A stretch of DNA of 64,000 nt from Phocoena phocoena (GCF_963924675.1 NC_089224.1:70727464-70791463); one strand, 5' to 3'; shown: positions 42,555 to 55,220, numbered from the stretch's first letter. Notes: generated from the sequence alone by a model not told the origin. Numbers and translations: made by a program.

Positions 42555-42720
42555 TGCCAGTAAGTAAGTGTGACCTGTTTAAAAAAGTTACTTGAGGTGT
42601 CGACTGTATTGTTTCTAAAATGGATGTAATATTACCCTTCCTACAGGGCCATTGGGAGAAATAAATGAGATAAAGAGCAAGAAATGCCTAGTATATCAGC
42701 TTAATAAATGTTTTCTCTTC
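42555..42720 (+). repeat. MIR-like relic
   Basis: aagtgtgacctgtttaaaa, gtttctaaaatggatg, ggaaataaatgag-like text, tcagcttaataaatg. Confidence 0.6.
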
Positions 42721-43129
42721 AGAATACATTTTTGACCTTGTTTTAAAACACTTTTCTTAAGACTTCCTCTTCCTAACTTCTTTGCAATGAGTTTCTCCTA
42801 TAGAAATCTTCCCAAACAATAGAGCCCTTTGGGCTGAAAGTTTGGGAATGTTTTCATCCCAAGGTCAATTAACCTCCAAGAATTAATAACCAAAACATAC
42901 CAAGCATCCCTTAGTTTTCCCAGTCCTACCAACAAAGTTACGTCTTCATTATTCTCAAGGTTGTTTCATAATGAATAAATGTTCATAAATAAAGGCTTAG
43001 AAATCAGCAGGCCTATTCACCTGTTAATCATAAGTATATTTCTATTCGCCTCATGTTCCCCAAGTGGATATCTCACTGAAAGTTGGCACTTAAATATTAT
43101 GTTGGTTTACCTTTTAACCAGTTGCTTTC

Positions 43130-43240
43130 CCTACTAGACTCTTAAGTTCTTTGAGGGTGAGATGCATATATTGATCTGTTTTGTTCAAGACCATAACCCC
43201 AACAATCCAGCACAGTGTCTGGCATGTGAAGATTTTCTAA
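43130..43240 (+). mobile_element. L2 LINE 3' tip
   Basis: actagactcttaagttc, tttgagggtgagatgc and agcacagtgtctggcatg are the L2 3' signature. Confidence 0.78.
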
Positions 43241-43261
43241 AACCAGTTTATGGATTGAGTA

Positions 43262-43460
43262 CAAGAATTTACAAGTGCCAGGCACTGTGCTAAACACTAC
43301 ATACATCATTGCCTTTAACTTAGTACTCAAAATAGTATTGTCATTCCTGTTTTGTTTTTTTTTAACAGATGAAACCACTGTAATTTAAAGACTTTAAGTA
43401 ATGCTATCAAAGCATACAGCTCCTACATGGTAAAGCCCAGATTTGAAGGCAAGTGGACAA
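43262..43460 (-). repeat. MIR relic, reverse
   Basis: aagtgccaggcactgtgc, acatacatcattgcc, acagatgaaaccactg, tacatggtaaagcccag. Confidence 0.7.
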
Positions 43461-43479
43461 AGCCCAAAATACTATTAAC

Positions 43480-44920
43480 CACTGGATCTACTGCCTCTAT
43501 TGAAATTGATCTTGTTTATTCTTACATCAGTTTCATGAAGTCCTTTTACTTTAGGAAACCTTGCAAATAATTGTTATTTACAGTAATTTGACCTTCTAGG
43601 TGGGCAAGAAAAGGTATGTATACTTTACTTACGAAAAGCAAGAGACTAGATTGCTCAAGAAATATGTTTATGGAGATAAACTATTTCTTACTCTTTATGT
43701 TTATATATCGTTTTTATATCAACAAAGATTCAAATTGCTATTGATCTAAGCACCTCATGGAAAAAGGGGACAGCAGCTAGGGACTTCCTCAGCTTAATAT
43801 CAGGGTCCCCTTATAATCATTATCATTTTGGGGTTTACAGTTTTTCTTCTTGGAATCCCTCTATTAAGTCTGCTGTTTATGAGTACTGTCTTTGACTGAG
43901 AACTAGCTAGTTTTGCCTTTGTATTCTTTGTTCTAATACCTGGATTTAGGCTAAGAATACCATAATTTGTCTTTAAATAACGACCATACTCTCCACTGTG
44001 GAACTAAAGATATGACTCCTGTAATGATCTCTTTTTCCCTCTAGAGAATCTTTATCTTCTTAATCCCAGGAGCCACTTCCAGTTGCAATCTTTGTGTACA
44101 CATTATTTTAATGCTCTCAATAGTTATTCTCAAACTTGGGAAAATAAGTCATAGATTATTTACCATACTGCTAGGAGTCAGTACTTCTTTCCAGAAGCAC
44201 TAAAGTAGCCCTGCAAATAAGTTTTCCCATCCTCTAAGCTCTAAATCATTTTTTTGTTGGTGTTGGGAAACATTTCAAGTTAAAAGAATCATTTGAACTG
44301 ACATTATTCCATGTTTCCCTGTCCAGAAATCCAGGGCCAACCGACCCTATTGGCATATACCCACGCACGTTTAGGGTACCAGTCAAGCAAATGTATCCCC
44401 ACCAAAAATTTAAGAAGAGTAACATATCTATTACTTTCCCCCCCCGCCCCAAAAAAGTGTCAGAGTAGTCATTGTGGAGGAAAATCAAAATTTGTACTTC
44501 CTTACACTTATTTTACAGGTTATCTTGGTGGTGGTGGTTTAAATTACCTATGGTGGTGAAGATGGGAGTACCTCAATATTTTCAGGCAAAAGGCCTATAA
44601 CAGTCATCTAAAAGACCTGCTAGTACCAAGAATTTGTGCTTTGTCTGAGCACATCCTACAAGTAAGAAAGGCACTCTGCTTCCTTCTTCTCTGCAGAGGC
44701 AGTCTCTAAGATCTTGTCATGGTTTCTGTCTGCCCCTGGCACCTGTCTGCCCCTTACCTTTTCTGAAATTATCAGGATTAATAAGGAATAATATTGGGCT
44801 AATCTGTTTGAATTAGCAGTCACTGTTGTACCTCATCCTGACTCCTGGCTCTCCCTTTAAAAATCCTGTCAGTCACTTGGAGGTTTCCCATCTATCTAAC
44901 CTTTAATGAGCTATAGCTGT
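43480..44920. other. Intergenic stretch without recognised features
   Basis: AT-rich, only short frames; nothing recognised on either strand. Confidence 0.6.
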
Positions 44921-44923
44921 GGT

Positions 44924-45084
44924 CTACATTTGCTGCTCAAAGGTGTGGACCCTATTCCAGCACCATGGACAAATCCTGGGAGCTTCTTAGAAATGGAGTA
45001 TTTCAGGCCGCACCTACTGAATTTGCATTTAAACAACACCCCCAAGGTGTTTGATAGGTACGTTAAAATTTGAAAAGCACTGCT
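44924..45084 (+). mobile_element. MER5A-like DNA transposon relic
   Basis: tcaaaggtgtggacc, tgggagcttcttagaaatg, ctgaatttgcatttaaac, tttgaaaagcactgc follow MER5 order. Confidence 0.7.
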
Positions 45085-45179
45085 TTAGAAACAACACAGA
45101 ACATACACATATGAATCCCTTTACTAATGATAGATATATGTCTCATAGTATCTTTCTCTCTGAGAGCCTATATTAGGCA

Positions 45180-45540
45180 GACTGCTCTCAGTGATATGAA
45201 CAGAACACCCAACTAAAACTAGCTTAAATAATAAGGACATTTACTATCTAAAAAACCATGAAGTTCCAAGCTACATCAGCTCCAGATTATCAACCCAGTC
45301 CTTCCCATCCTTGGGATCTGCTATTTTCAGCATGCTAGCTTAATCCCTTACAATCGTAAGATGGCTGCCACAGTTCAAGGCATCACACCGAGATACAACA
45401 AATTCAGCAAAGAAAGCCTGTTTCCTCCTATACGGGTCTCTTTTCTTCAGTAGGAACACTTTTCCTGGAAGCCACCCAGCAGACTTCCCATAGTGCTTCA
45501 CATTCCCATTTCTAAACTAACAGTAGACAACAGATATAGA
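45180..45540 (+). repeat. Ancient interspersed repeat, family uncertain
   Basis: aactagcttaaataataagg, catcagctccagattatc and cgtaagatggctgccacag are familiar from mammal-wide repeats, but I cannot name it. Confidence 0.4.
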
Positions 45541-45606
45541 ATTACCTGGACAGGCTTAGACTAATTAATATCATCTTCATAATCCTGAAATACAATCATA
45601 ATTTTT

Positions 45607-45808
45607 TTTTTTTTTTGCAGTACGTGGGCCTGTCACTGCTGTGGCCTCTCCTGTCGCAGAGCACAGGCTCCGGATGCACAGGCTCAGCGGCCATGGCTCA
45701 CGGGTCCAGCCACTCCATGGCATGTGGGATCTTCCTGGACCGGGGCACGAACCCGTGTCCCCTGCATCGGCAGGCGGACTCTCAACCACTGCGCCACCAG
45801 GGAAGCCC
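45607..45808 (-). mobile_element. CHR-type SINE, short class
   Basis: Reverse SINE with poly-T. Target-site duplication acaatca(t/g)aattttt at 45592 and 45809. Confidence 0.94.
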
Positions 45809-46322
45809 ACAATCAGAATTTTTATTTTCGCCTAAACTTATCAGGCCCCTATTACCAAGAAGAAAGCTAAACACTCTAAGCTAGGTGGGGATGGGGGGAG
45901 TTTGCTGCTAAGAAGGCAAATAACAGTACCTTTATCTTCACCTTTAAACAGAAAAAAGAAAGTAGGAGTGACAGAAATCCTCTCAAAGAACAAATCCTCT
46001 CTGATTTAATATATACCCACACTATAAGCATAACTAAATATGTATATATAATTAAGGTTTGGCTTTAGTTTCTTTTATTGTACTCTATGCTCTATGCCAA
46101 ATGAATCCTTGTATGTACTTTACTTGCTAATAAATAGGCTGACATAAAAATTATTGGGGGCAGGGCTTGGCTGAGGTCAAGAATCAGGTCTGTTGCAACC
46201 CTTCCTAACTTATCTGCCAGCCTCCAGATTTCCCTCACATATGAGAGTGCCACAGGTATATGAGAGACTTCAAATGATTCTTTTCTCAATAAATAGTTTT
46301 CTTTTTTCAAAAGTGAATTGAG

Positions 46323-46525
46323 GGGCTTCCCTGGTGGCACAGTGGTTGAGAGTCCGCCTGCCGATGCAGGGGGCACGGGTTTGTGCCCCGGTCCGGGAAG
46401 ATCCCACATGCCGCAGAGCGGCTGGGCCCATGAGCCATGGCCGCTGAGCCTGCGCATCCAGAGCCTGTGCTCCGCAACAGGAGAGGCCACAGCAGTGAGA
46501 GGCCCGCGTACTAGAAAAAAAAAAA
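46323..46525 (+). mobile_element. CHR-type SINE, short class (younger of a serial pair)
   Basis: Head ggcttccctggtggcacag, poly-A about 14. Target-site duplication aaagtgaattgag at 46310-46322 and 46526-46538. Confidence 0.95.
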
Positions 46526-46541
46526 AAAGTGAATTGAGTAG

Positions 46542-46811
46542 GGACTTCCCTGGTGGTCCAGTGGTTAAGAAGCCGCCTTCTAATGCAGGGGCAGCTTCAA
46601 TCCCTGGTTGGAGAACTAAGATCCCACATGCTGCAGGGCAACTAAACCTGTGCACCACAGCTACTGAGCACACAAGCCACAACTAGAGAGCCCACGTGCC
46701 ACAACTACACAGCCCACACGCTCTGGAGACTGCGTGCCGCAAGGAAAGATCCCACATGCCGCAACTAAGACCTGATGCAGCCAAAAATAAGTAAATAAAT
46801 ACTTTTTTTTT
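46542..46811 (+). mobile_element. tRNA-derived SINE (older of a serial pair)
   Basis: Head gacttccctggtggtccag, body with gatcccacatgctgc and a (taaa)n tail. Its right-hand duplication aagtgaatta (from about 46813) matches the site also flanking the preceding SINE. Confidence 0.92.
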
Positions 46812-46834
46812 GAAGTGAATTATGTTGCTCTTCT

Positions 46835-47105
46835 GATTCAAATCCTGCAGTGACGTTCCACTGCCTATTGAATAAAGTCTAAATTCTTTACCATAACATA
46901 TAACATCCTTCCCAGTGGGCCACAGGCAATCTTTCCAGTTATGTCCTATAAGTCCCTACCCATCCCCTCACCTTATCACCCACAATCACTCCTTCCCCTA
47001 TGATCTCAGAGCTCTCCTTCCTCTGTTACTGAGTGCCTCACACTCCTTTGTAATTAGTTGCTAAAATATCTGGTTCCCCAGCAGAATATGAGCTCGTTTA
47101 TCTTC
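46835..47105 (+). mobile_element. L2 LINE 3' end
   Basis: ctgattcaaatcctgcag, gaataaagtctaaattc, gcctcacactcctttg, cagaatatgagctcg follow L2 order. Confidence 0.7.
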
Positions 47106-47109
47106 TTCA

Positions 47110-48050
47110 TTTTGCATGACTGAATTTTCTAATTTTTCTACAAAATTTTATACCATAAGTTTTATATCAGCATTTTACTAAAAGTGTGCCTTAATAAAAA
47201 ATATGTTGTAAACAAGCTTGCAATAGTTTGGATGGACATAAAAAATCTTGGTGGGAGGAGGCATCAGGCTGCAGAAGAAGGAAGTATCTGTGGTGGATGT
47301 GATGTCCATGTTCAGATTTAATGTCTTTTCAGAGAGAAAAAAAAAAAAAAAAAAGCCTTTTTACCTTCAGCCAGAGGCAGAATAAGAGTATGATGTCATA
47401 CAGCAGAAAACTGAAGTTCTGAAGATAGAAGAATTTCTTTTGCAGAATTAGAGCCATCCAATAGACGAAGATGAAGAAATGAAAACTTACAAGCTGGAAT
47501 CATGGCTAGGGAAGTGGCAGAATTCCATTATCTTACTAAAATCTCCAGAAAAATCAATGTTTTTTGGTGGGAGGTAATGTTTCTTTCCCACTCTTGACCT
47601 GTCCATCTATGAAAAGGGAGTTCAGTCAAGCAATACCCCTTGACTTTCTCTACTCCTCTGCCTGGGGAAGGTGGGGTGTCTCATCTGATTGGAACATCTG
47701 GGAGGAATAAACTGGGCGTGCTCAACTCAGCTCTGGGCCTTATTTATTTTGCCCCTCTTGGGAGTAAACTTGCTTATAGTAAGCACAATTTCTTCTCTGT
47801 TACTCATGCCATAAAATCCTTCCCAGCTGGAAAAGCTGTCCTGGTCCAATACTGCTATGACTATATGAGTAAGTCTAATTCCAAATGGAGTTAGGAGGCC
47901 CATTTGACTCTCATGTAAAGATATATTCTCCAAGGTAGGCTTTATCAGTAAAAGAGGGGATATTTGGACTACCATCTGCCTCTGCTTTGTCTTATTGCTC
48001 AATTGTTCTGAACCCAGGTGGGAAAGAGGGAAGTGTAGTAACTATATTTT
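47110..48050. other. Intergenic stretch without recognised features
   Basis: Contains a poly-A run near 47337-47354 that is not attached to a recognisable SINE or retrocopy. Nothing else identified. Confidence 0.55.
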
Positions 48051-48054
48051 CTGT

Positions 48055-48270
48055 ATTCTTTTTTTTTAAGTTTTATTATGGAAAATTTCTAACATGTACA
48101 AAGTACTGAGGATAGCAATGAGAACTACCACACAGCTTAAACAGTCATCACTCATGGCCAATCTTGTTTCCTTTGTACCTCCCACTCTCCATTATTCTGA
48201 AGCAAATTCTAGATATCACATTATTTCACCCCTAAACATGTAGGCACACGCCTCTAAAACTAAAGAATGG
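48055..48270 (-). mobile_element. Old L1 3'-region fragment
   Basis: catggccaatcttgtttcc, ctgaagcaaattctagatatc, cacattatttcaccc are widespread old L1M 3' text. Confidence 0.5.
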
Positions 48271-48479
48271 GAACCAAGACATTTGGTGTCTATGCCTAGC
48301 TCAGTGGGTGGCAGTCCTCTGTATCTTCATTTCTGCAATTTGTAAAATACAATTTATAGGTGGTTGCAATGAAATTTTTTGTTTTTTAAGTAACCACAAT
48401 CAAAAGGAGGGCTAAATCCTCACAAGGCTCCAGGAGGGAAGCTCACCCCATAAATCCAGGCTGGCAAAGCCCAAGGCAC

Positions 48480-49100
48480 CACTCAGGAACAATTCCCTTC
48501 AAGGTGGGGATCCCAGGCACTGCCCATGGTCCCTGGCCGTCTAGGGTGCAGTGGGTCCTCGTCCCCCCCTTACCTTCCATATTCTTGATGCTCTGCCACC
48601 TGGGGCTTCACCGACTGGGGAGAGACTGCTCCTCTCAGGGCTAGCTAATTGTCCAATAGCTAACAAATCCCCTGAACCTTTCATATACAAACGGGCCAAT
48701 CCAGAACCCACATGCATCCTTCAACCACCTTCTTTATCAAACTCTCACACACCAAGTCAATATTACCCTGCCCTAATCAACCCAGCGCCAGGTACTAGAT
48801 AACTGGAGACAGTCCCTACATCCCAGAGCCTGCTGAAATTATTCAGACTAGCCAATCCTAAGCATGCTTACTCTGCCTTGCCTTTACTATGGAAACCACA
48901 ATAAACGCTTTTGCCCACGCCTTCCGCTTGACCACCCCCATCTCCTGATTAATCCTGATGCTTCCCTGTATGGCCCTATGTGGTGAAGCATGCCCCTCTT
49001 CTTGAAGACGGTAAGTAAAAACTATCTTGTCAGTGGCGTCTGTCTCCTGATCTCCTGGTCTCACCATACCTGGATAATAATAAAACCTACTTTTTAAAAT
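48480..49100 (+). mobile_element. Possible LTR remnant (endogenous retrovirus type)
   Basis: A stretch of different character, richer in C, with an LTR-like order: gccaatcctaagcatgc, then aataaacgcttttgcccacg (poly-A-signal-like), then a C/T-rich gtctgtctcctgatctcctgg. No viral coding sequence is visible. Ends not defined and family not recognised. Confidence 0.4.
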
Positions 49101-49852
49101 GGGGAGCGGTTATCAGGCTCCTCCAAAGGCCCCAAAAGATATCTTCAGGAGGTGGTACAAAATGTGTCTTTATAACACACTCATTGATATCATTTCCCCT
49201 TCTTTCTTGCCATATTTGTTTTTAAATCAGTAAGGTGGGAACAGAATTACCCAAAGAGCTAGGCCCTAATGAGCAACAATTTGCCCAGTTTTCATTTATT
49301 CTTGAGATTCTAACCACTGATTTCTAAAGAAAAATAACATATCCAATAGTTTATCAGTCAATCTGCATCTTAAGTATAAAAAATTCTTAAGTGCTGTGAA
49401 CACAAGAGAAATGTAATTCATGGTCCAAGCGTTCAAGAAGGTTATGGTACAGTGGGGAAGTAAAACTAGGAAATATTAAACAATTGAGATGATTTAGTGT
49501 TAAAGCAGTAGATTAAGTAAGGTATAATGGGAGTTAAGGAAAGGGAAGAACGGTTTGAAAGTAGCATGAGAGCTACATCTTAAAGGGTAAACTTAACTTG
49601 AAGAGGCAAAGAGGTGGGAGTATTCTTTGCAAACCAATTCAAATTGGTTTAAGTCAAAACGGAAAAAAAATATTTATTGTTTCTTATTACCAAAGAGATC
49701 AGTCATATGTAGATCGAGAAGCTCAATTATATCATCAGGAATCTGTCAGTTGCTGTTTCTTGGCTTTGTCAAGCACTACTTTTTCTAAAAGTTACTGCTG
49801 AAGGTTCAGGCAAGGCTCACATTGGGCCAGCTTGGGTCATATGGGTTTTTTA

Positions 49853-50235
49853 AATTTTTTTAATAAAGTTATTTATTTTTGGCTGAGTTGGGTCTTTGTT
49901 GCTGTGCGCGGGCTTTCTCTAGTTGCAGCGAGCTGGGGCTACTCTGTTGCGGTGCACAGGCTTCTCATCGCAGTGGCTTCTCTTGTTGCGGAGCATGGGC
50001 TCTAGGCATGCGGACTTCAGTAGTTGTGGCTCACGGGCTCTAGAGCACAGGCTCAGTAGTTGTGGCACGCAGGCTCAGTAGTTGTGGCTTGAGGGCTCTA
50101 GAGCTCAGGCTCAGTAGTTATGGTAGACAGGCTTAGTTGCTCTGTGACATGTGGGATCTTCCCGGACCAGGGCTCGAACCCACGTCCCCTACATTAGCAG
50201 GCGGATTCTTAACCACTGTGCCACCAGGGAAGCCC
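49853..50235 (-). mobile_element. CHR-type SINE, long class
   Basis: Reverse long SINE (ttggctgagttgggtcttt, gtagttgtggctcacggg ... ccaccagggaagcccc). Confidence 0.93.
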
Positions 50236-50239
50236 CAGA

Positions 50240-51185
50240 TCCTATGTTCTTTATTGAACTGATTGCTGTGACCAAGGGGTCATGGTCCTCTGATTAGCTG
50301 GGCTTGGGTCACATGTCCACCCTAGAGGTGGCTGTGGAGTCAGCCCCATGCAAACCTATGGACCAAAGGTAAGAGTTTGATGATTCCCAAAGGAAATTCT
50401 GAACGATGTTACCAAAAGGTAAGATCAATTCTGGACAGGAAAGTATAACAATCTTTGGCATGGTGCGGGAATAACAGCATGAGCAAGGTGGAAAGGAAAG
50501 CAAAGACCTGTCTGAGTATAATCCATATTAAGAAACAGAGGAAAATTTTGATAATTCAGGTGGTATAAAATTATTAGAACCTTTAAAAGTCAGACTGAAG
50601 AGACTGAATGACTCACTAAGCAGTGGAGATTCATTTTAGATTCTGAAGCAATAGAGCGATATGGTAAAAACAGTATTACAGAACAATTAATCAGACAAGA
50701 GCCAGTAGCTAAGCTGTTGTCAGGAAGACCAGATGAGGAGATTGTTCAAATAATCCTGAAATGACATGATAAAGATTTATGCTAGACAGTAATAGTGAAG
50801 GGAAGAGATTAAGGTAAATCTAGATATTACTTTGCAAGGAAGAAAAGACTAAATTGAATACAGGGATGAAGAGAAGAATCAGAAGGGGTGACAAAGGTTG
50901 TAGCTACAGTTACAAAACTATTGCTAATAGAAATTTATAAGGAGAGTGGGTTTCCCTTTCTCCCAATGCTCCCACCTACTCTCTTAGCCTACGATTTCTT
51001 TCAGTAGCCTGGATATAGACTGCTGAAGGGTCTAAGTACTGAAAGATTATGGTACCTAACTCCACCATCATATGTGATTCCATATAAAAATATTAAATGG
51101 TAAAATAAGCATAAGAAGTCCAACGGTCATGATTTGTCAAATGATGTTATTTTTACAATCAAAATTTTCTCATTAAAAATTTACT
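50240..51185. other. Intergenic stretch, possible old repeat
   Basis: The part 50560-50900 (agtggagattcattttag, taatagtgaagggaag) resembles the unnamed ancient repeat at 62400; otherwise nothing recognised. Confidence 0.45.
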
Positions 51186-51189
51186 GGTG

Positions 51190-51335
51190 ACCTAAATGTG
51201 AATGAAATCCAAAAAACGTGATATATGAATACATATAGCTGATTCACTTTGCTGTACAGTAGAAACTAACACAACATTGTAAAGCAACTATACTCCAATA
51301 AAAATTTTTAAAAATTAAATTAAAAATAAAAGAAA
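51190..51335 (+). mobile_element. L1 3' tip, cetartiodactyl type
   Basis: gctgattcactttgctgtac, aacacaacattgtaaagc, aactatactccaataaaaa end in an A-rich tail. Confidence 0.88.
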
Positions 51336-51509
51336 TTTACTTATTGATACCCTAATTCACATTTAGTTTATATAATCCAGCACTACTTGTTAGTAATTAT
51401 GTACTTATTTTCACCCTCAGGTTGAAAACACAAATTTTTAGACTAGTTTTTTTTTTTTTTAAGCAACTTTTAACAGTACCCTAATACAGCTGAAATACTT
51501 CCCCCCCAC

Positions 51510-51670
51510 CAAAGGAAATGAAAACAGGGCATCGAAGAGATATCTGCATTCCCATGTTCATACCATCATTATTCACAATTGCCAAGACATGCAAACTACC
51601 TAAATGTCCTTCAACGGATGAATGGATAAAGAAGATGTGGTACACATATACATATAAATAAGAATTCTAA
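51510..51670 (+). mobile_element. L1 ORF2-end fragment
   Basis: gatatctgcattcccatg, ttattcacaattgccaag, caacggatgaatggataaag, gatgtggtacacatatac. Confidence 0.8.
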
Positions 51671-52194
51671 AATTCTTATTTATAACTGTCAGCTGTTTAA
51701 AAAATAAAAGCTTATTTATATAATCTTAGTAATTAGGACTATTCAATTGGGGGTACTAATTATACATAGGCAGAGGGAAGAGAAAAGAGGGAAGAGGAAA
51801 GATGAAAAGTACATGAGGTAAAGCTATCTCTTGATGGGGGATGGGACTCACATTAGCATTCAGGCAAAGACATTCATCTTCCCTTCTAGCTTCCCTTCTC
51901 TGGTCACTAGATCAGAGGATGGATTCCTCATTTTAGGAAGCTAGAGAGATTCAATGATTTGGTGGATAGAATACAGAGACTGTGAGAATTACCGAAGGAG
52001 TAAAGTCTAGAATGGAAAAAGAAAGCTGAGTAACAGCTCCTAATTTAAAAACTATTGATTACTGGATTGATGGAGCATGAATTGGAGTCATACTTGAATG
52101 CCTTGTCACTAACCTTCCACTGCTACACTTTTAGACATTTTCTCTAAGGAACTAATATTTAAATAATGAATAAAAATAAATTTAAATAATAACA

Positions 52195-52430
52195 AATATT
52201 TAATGAACACACATTCTGTGCCAGATTACTATGTTAAATGTAAAGCATTTGCATGGGTTAAAAATGTAATCTTCATAGCAAATTTATAAAGTAAATTGAT
52301 CATTATCATTATCTCTATTTTATGAACAAGGTAAGTAAGCCTCAACATAGATAATAACTTGCTTGAGGTCACAGAGCTAGATTTGATTCTGCTCTATGTG
52401 ATGGACACTAAGCCCTGGTTTTCACTGCCA
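52195..52430 (-). repeat. MIR relic, reverse
   Basis: aatgaacacacattctgtg, tctctattttatgaac, gcttgaggtcacagagc. Confidence 0.72.
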
Positions 52431-52915
52431 CACTATACTCTTTTCCAAATAAATAATCTCTTAAATTTCTTATAGCTGGGTGACAATGCTCTGGCCTGAA
52501 AAACCAGGATTTTTATTGCTAAAGGAGGGGCAGTGGGAAATTGGGAGGCTTTCTCTGCCACATTCAATAAATCAGCACAGTTTTTCCTCTACTGTTGGAA
52601 CGGATCACTGTTTCTTCAGCTGAGCACCAGATGAAGTAACTAGCTTGCATTTAGGGGGTGTATTTTCTAAAGAGTGAACCACATTTAGCATTGTGGGATG
52701 CTCATACTATATGTGTATATGAGGCACTAGTGGGAGATCGTATAAATTCATGTCTCATCCCATGGTACCTGCCAAACGTACATTCATTTTCTGTCTTTCT
52801 GCCTCTCTTTCTCCCTTTCCTCCTTCCAGCTATCCCTCTCTCCCTCTCTACTAAGATTCCATAGTTAATTGGAATTTGTTGTAATAGCATATGATTTTTC
52901 TTCTGGTCTCTTTTT

Positions 52916-53142
52916 CCTTTTTTAATATTTATTTTGTTGCACCGGGTCTTAGTTGTGGCACATGGGCTCCTTAGTTGCGGCAGGCAGGCTCCTTAGTTGT
53001 GGCTCACCGGCTCCTTAGTTGTGGCATGCGAACTCTTAGTTGCAGCATGCATGTGGGATCTAGTTCCCTGACCAGGGATCGAACCCCGGCCCCCTGCATT
53101 GGGAGCGCGCAATCTTAATCACTGCACCACCAGGGAAGTCCC
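52916..53142 (-). mobile_element. tRNA-derived SINE, reverse
   Basis: cgggtcttagttgtggc ... tccctgaccagggatcg ... ccaccagggaagtcc. Target-site duplication tctggtctcttttt at 52902-52915 and 53143-53156. Confidence 0.95.
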
Positions 53143-53159
53143 TCTGGTCTCTTTTTTAT

Positions 53160-53620
53160 CTACCTTTTGAAATAATTTTCACTTTGTAAAAGTTACAAGA
53201 GTGGTACAGAGAGTTTTCATATTCTCTCCACCCAGCTTCCTCTCATGTTAACATCTTGCTTAATCATAGTACAATGATCAAAACTAAGAAGTTGGTATGG
53301 TAGCATTAACTACAGAATTTATATGAATTTAATCAGTTTTTCCACTTATGTCCTTCCACTGGTCCAGAATCCAATCCAGGATGTAGCACTGCATTTACTC
53401 GTCATGCCTCCTTTGTCTTCTCCAGTTTGTCACAGCTCCTCAGTCTTTCTTTTCCTTTCATCATCTTGACACTTTGGAAAAGTACTGATCATTTGTTTTG
53501 TAAAATAGCCCTCATTGGGCTTATCTCATGTTTAGATTGAGGCTCTGCATTTTTGGCAAGAATACCGCAGATGTGATGAGCCCTTCCCAGTGCACCATGT
53601 TGGGGAGTACATGATGTAAA
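53160..53620 (-). mobile_element. Old L1 3'-region fragment
   Basis: gtccttccactggtccag, aatccaatccaggatg, ctcctcagtctttcttttcc, atcttgacactttgg are typical of old L1M 3' UTR in antisense. Confidence 0.6.
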
Positions 53621-53639
53621 TGGCATGTTTTTAATCAAG

Positions 53640-54600
53640 GGAGTGGCCTGATAAAATCTACAATTTTGAAAGATAACCCTGACAGTGAGGTGCAGAGTAA
53701 ACAGGAGTGAAGGAAGGTTGTTGTCAAGATACCAATTAAGGAGAGGTTGTCATAGAATAGGCAGGGTATGAAGGTAGTCTGAACAAAGGCTGTGGCTGTA
53801 GGGATGGGGGTGAAAGTCTGAATATGAGATTCCCAAAGTAAAATGAATAGGATCTGGGGAGTTTTTTCCATGAGTGAAATGAGGTGACACAGGAACTGAG
53901 GATAATTACTAGGATATTAGGATATCAGGTAGATGGTTGACTCCATTATCAATTGGTGGCCAAGATCTTTGTAATTCACATTCCCTAATAAGATTTTTTT
54001 AAAAAATAATATGCTGGTGTGTGGCTGCAATAAGATGTTGTTTGCATGTTTCTGACAAAAAAATACAGAAAGAGGGGAAGAAAGAGATCTTCGGCCATTT
54101 ATTTACTCCTGTTTTCAAGTTTCAGGTTTGGAAATTCAGCGTCTTTGTTCTGTATCTATGAGTGAGAGAGAAGTCAGCATCTCAACACAGCCCTCATTTT
54201 CACTGAGTAAAAGGGACTTTTCATACATACTTGACAATATTTGTGGAATAGTGCATGAAAGAGGTAGTATGTCTGAGTCAGGGGCAAGGGAGACAACAGA
54301 ATGTGATGAAAGCCACTGAAAATTGTCTCATGGCCAGAAGTATTTCAAATAAACTAGCTCTGGTCTTAACCTGGAACAGTGAAGCCAAGATGGAAATTCA
54401 AGATGAAAGCAGTGAAGTTTAACCTTTCTTGCTCATTTCTATGTTAGAGATAGAAGAGAGGAAGAAACCTCGGATTTTCCTGATGTGGGAGAAACCTACC
54501 TGAGCTTCCACTGACCTAAAAGCTGACCTCACAGTGCATCATGGCGGGAAGAAGGGAGTTTAGCTGATTTGAAGCCAATGGACTATAATTGCATGTTAAA
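53640..54600. other. Intergenic stretch, possible old repeat
   Basis: 53640-53950 (gggagtggcctgataaaatc, ataaccctgacagtgagg) looks like the same unnamed ancient repeat class; 53960-54600 shows nothing recognised. Confidence 0.45.
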
Positions 54601-54623
54601 CATTCATACTTCCCAATAAAACA

Positions 54624-54720
54624 GAGGTTTTTAACTGGGCTACACATAAGGTTTATCTGCAGAGCTTTAAAAAACTACAGATGCCCAAGACCCATCCCAA
54701 GGGGTTCTGGTACGGAAGGC
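54624..54720 (+). mobile_element. MER5-like fragment
   Basis: gaggtttttaactgggc, cagagctttaaaaaac, gcccaagacccatcccaag. Confidence 0.55.
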
Positions 54721-54799
54721 ATATTATTCAGAATTTCTTTGACTGAAAGCAGCAAAAGAGCAACTCACATCAGCCTCAGCCACAATTTGGAGTGAGTTG

Positions 54800-55220
54800 T
54801 GAATTATTATCTAATGCTGCATAACAAATTAACCAACTCAAACCTTAGCAGCTTAAAACACACCTTGTACAGTTTCTGTTGATCAGGATTTGGGGGCTGG
54901 CCTAGCGGGGGGTTCTGCCTCAGAGTCTTCCACGAAGTTGAAATCAAGGTGTCAACTGGGCTTCAGTCATCCAAAGGCTTGACTGGGGTTGGAGGACCCA
55001 CTTCCAAGGTGGCTCCATTACATGGCTGGCAAACCATTTTGCCACGCAGGTTTTTTGCACAGGGCTGCTTGAGTCTTCTCACAATTTATTGCCTGGTTTT
55101 CCCCAGATCAAGCAATCCGAGAGAACAAGGCTGAAGCAGCTTGATACGATTTTATGGCTCGGATGAAGGTGTCTTTGAGTAGGAGGAGGGGCATCATCAC
55201 AGGTGGGATGTCTATTGTCT
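54800..55220 (+). repeat. Ancient interspersed repeat, family uncertain
   Basis: ctaatgctgcataacaaatt, cttagcagcttaaaacac, ggctccattacatggctgg belong to a common mammal-wide element I cannot name with certainty. Confidence 0.5.

Noticed and set aside
46092..46682. 196-codon open reading frame on the minus strand
   Set aside because: It runs through two SINEs. Repeated peptide themes ([17 protein letters not shown]) recur in nearly every SINE of the window, so it is not a gene.
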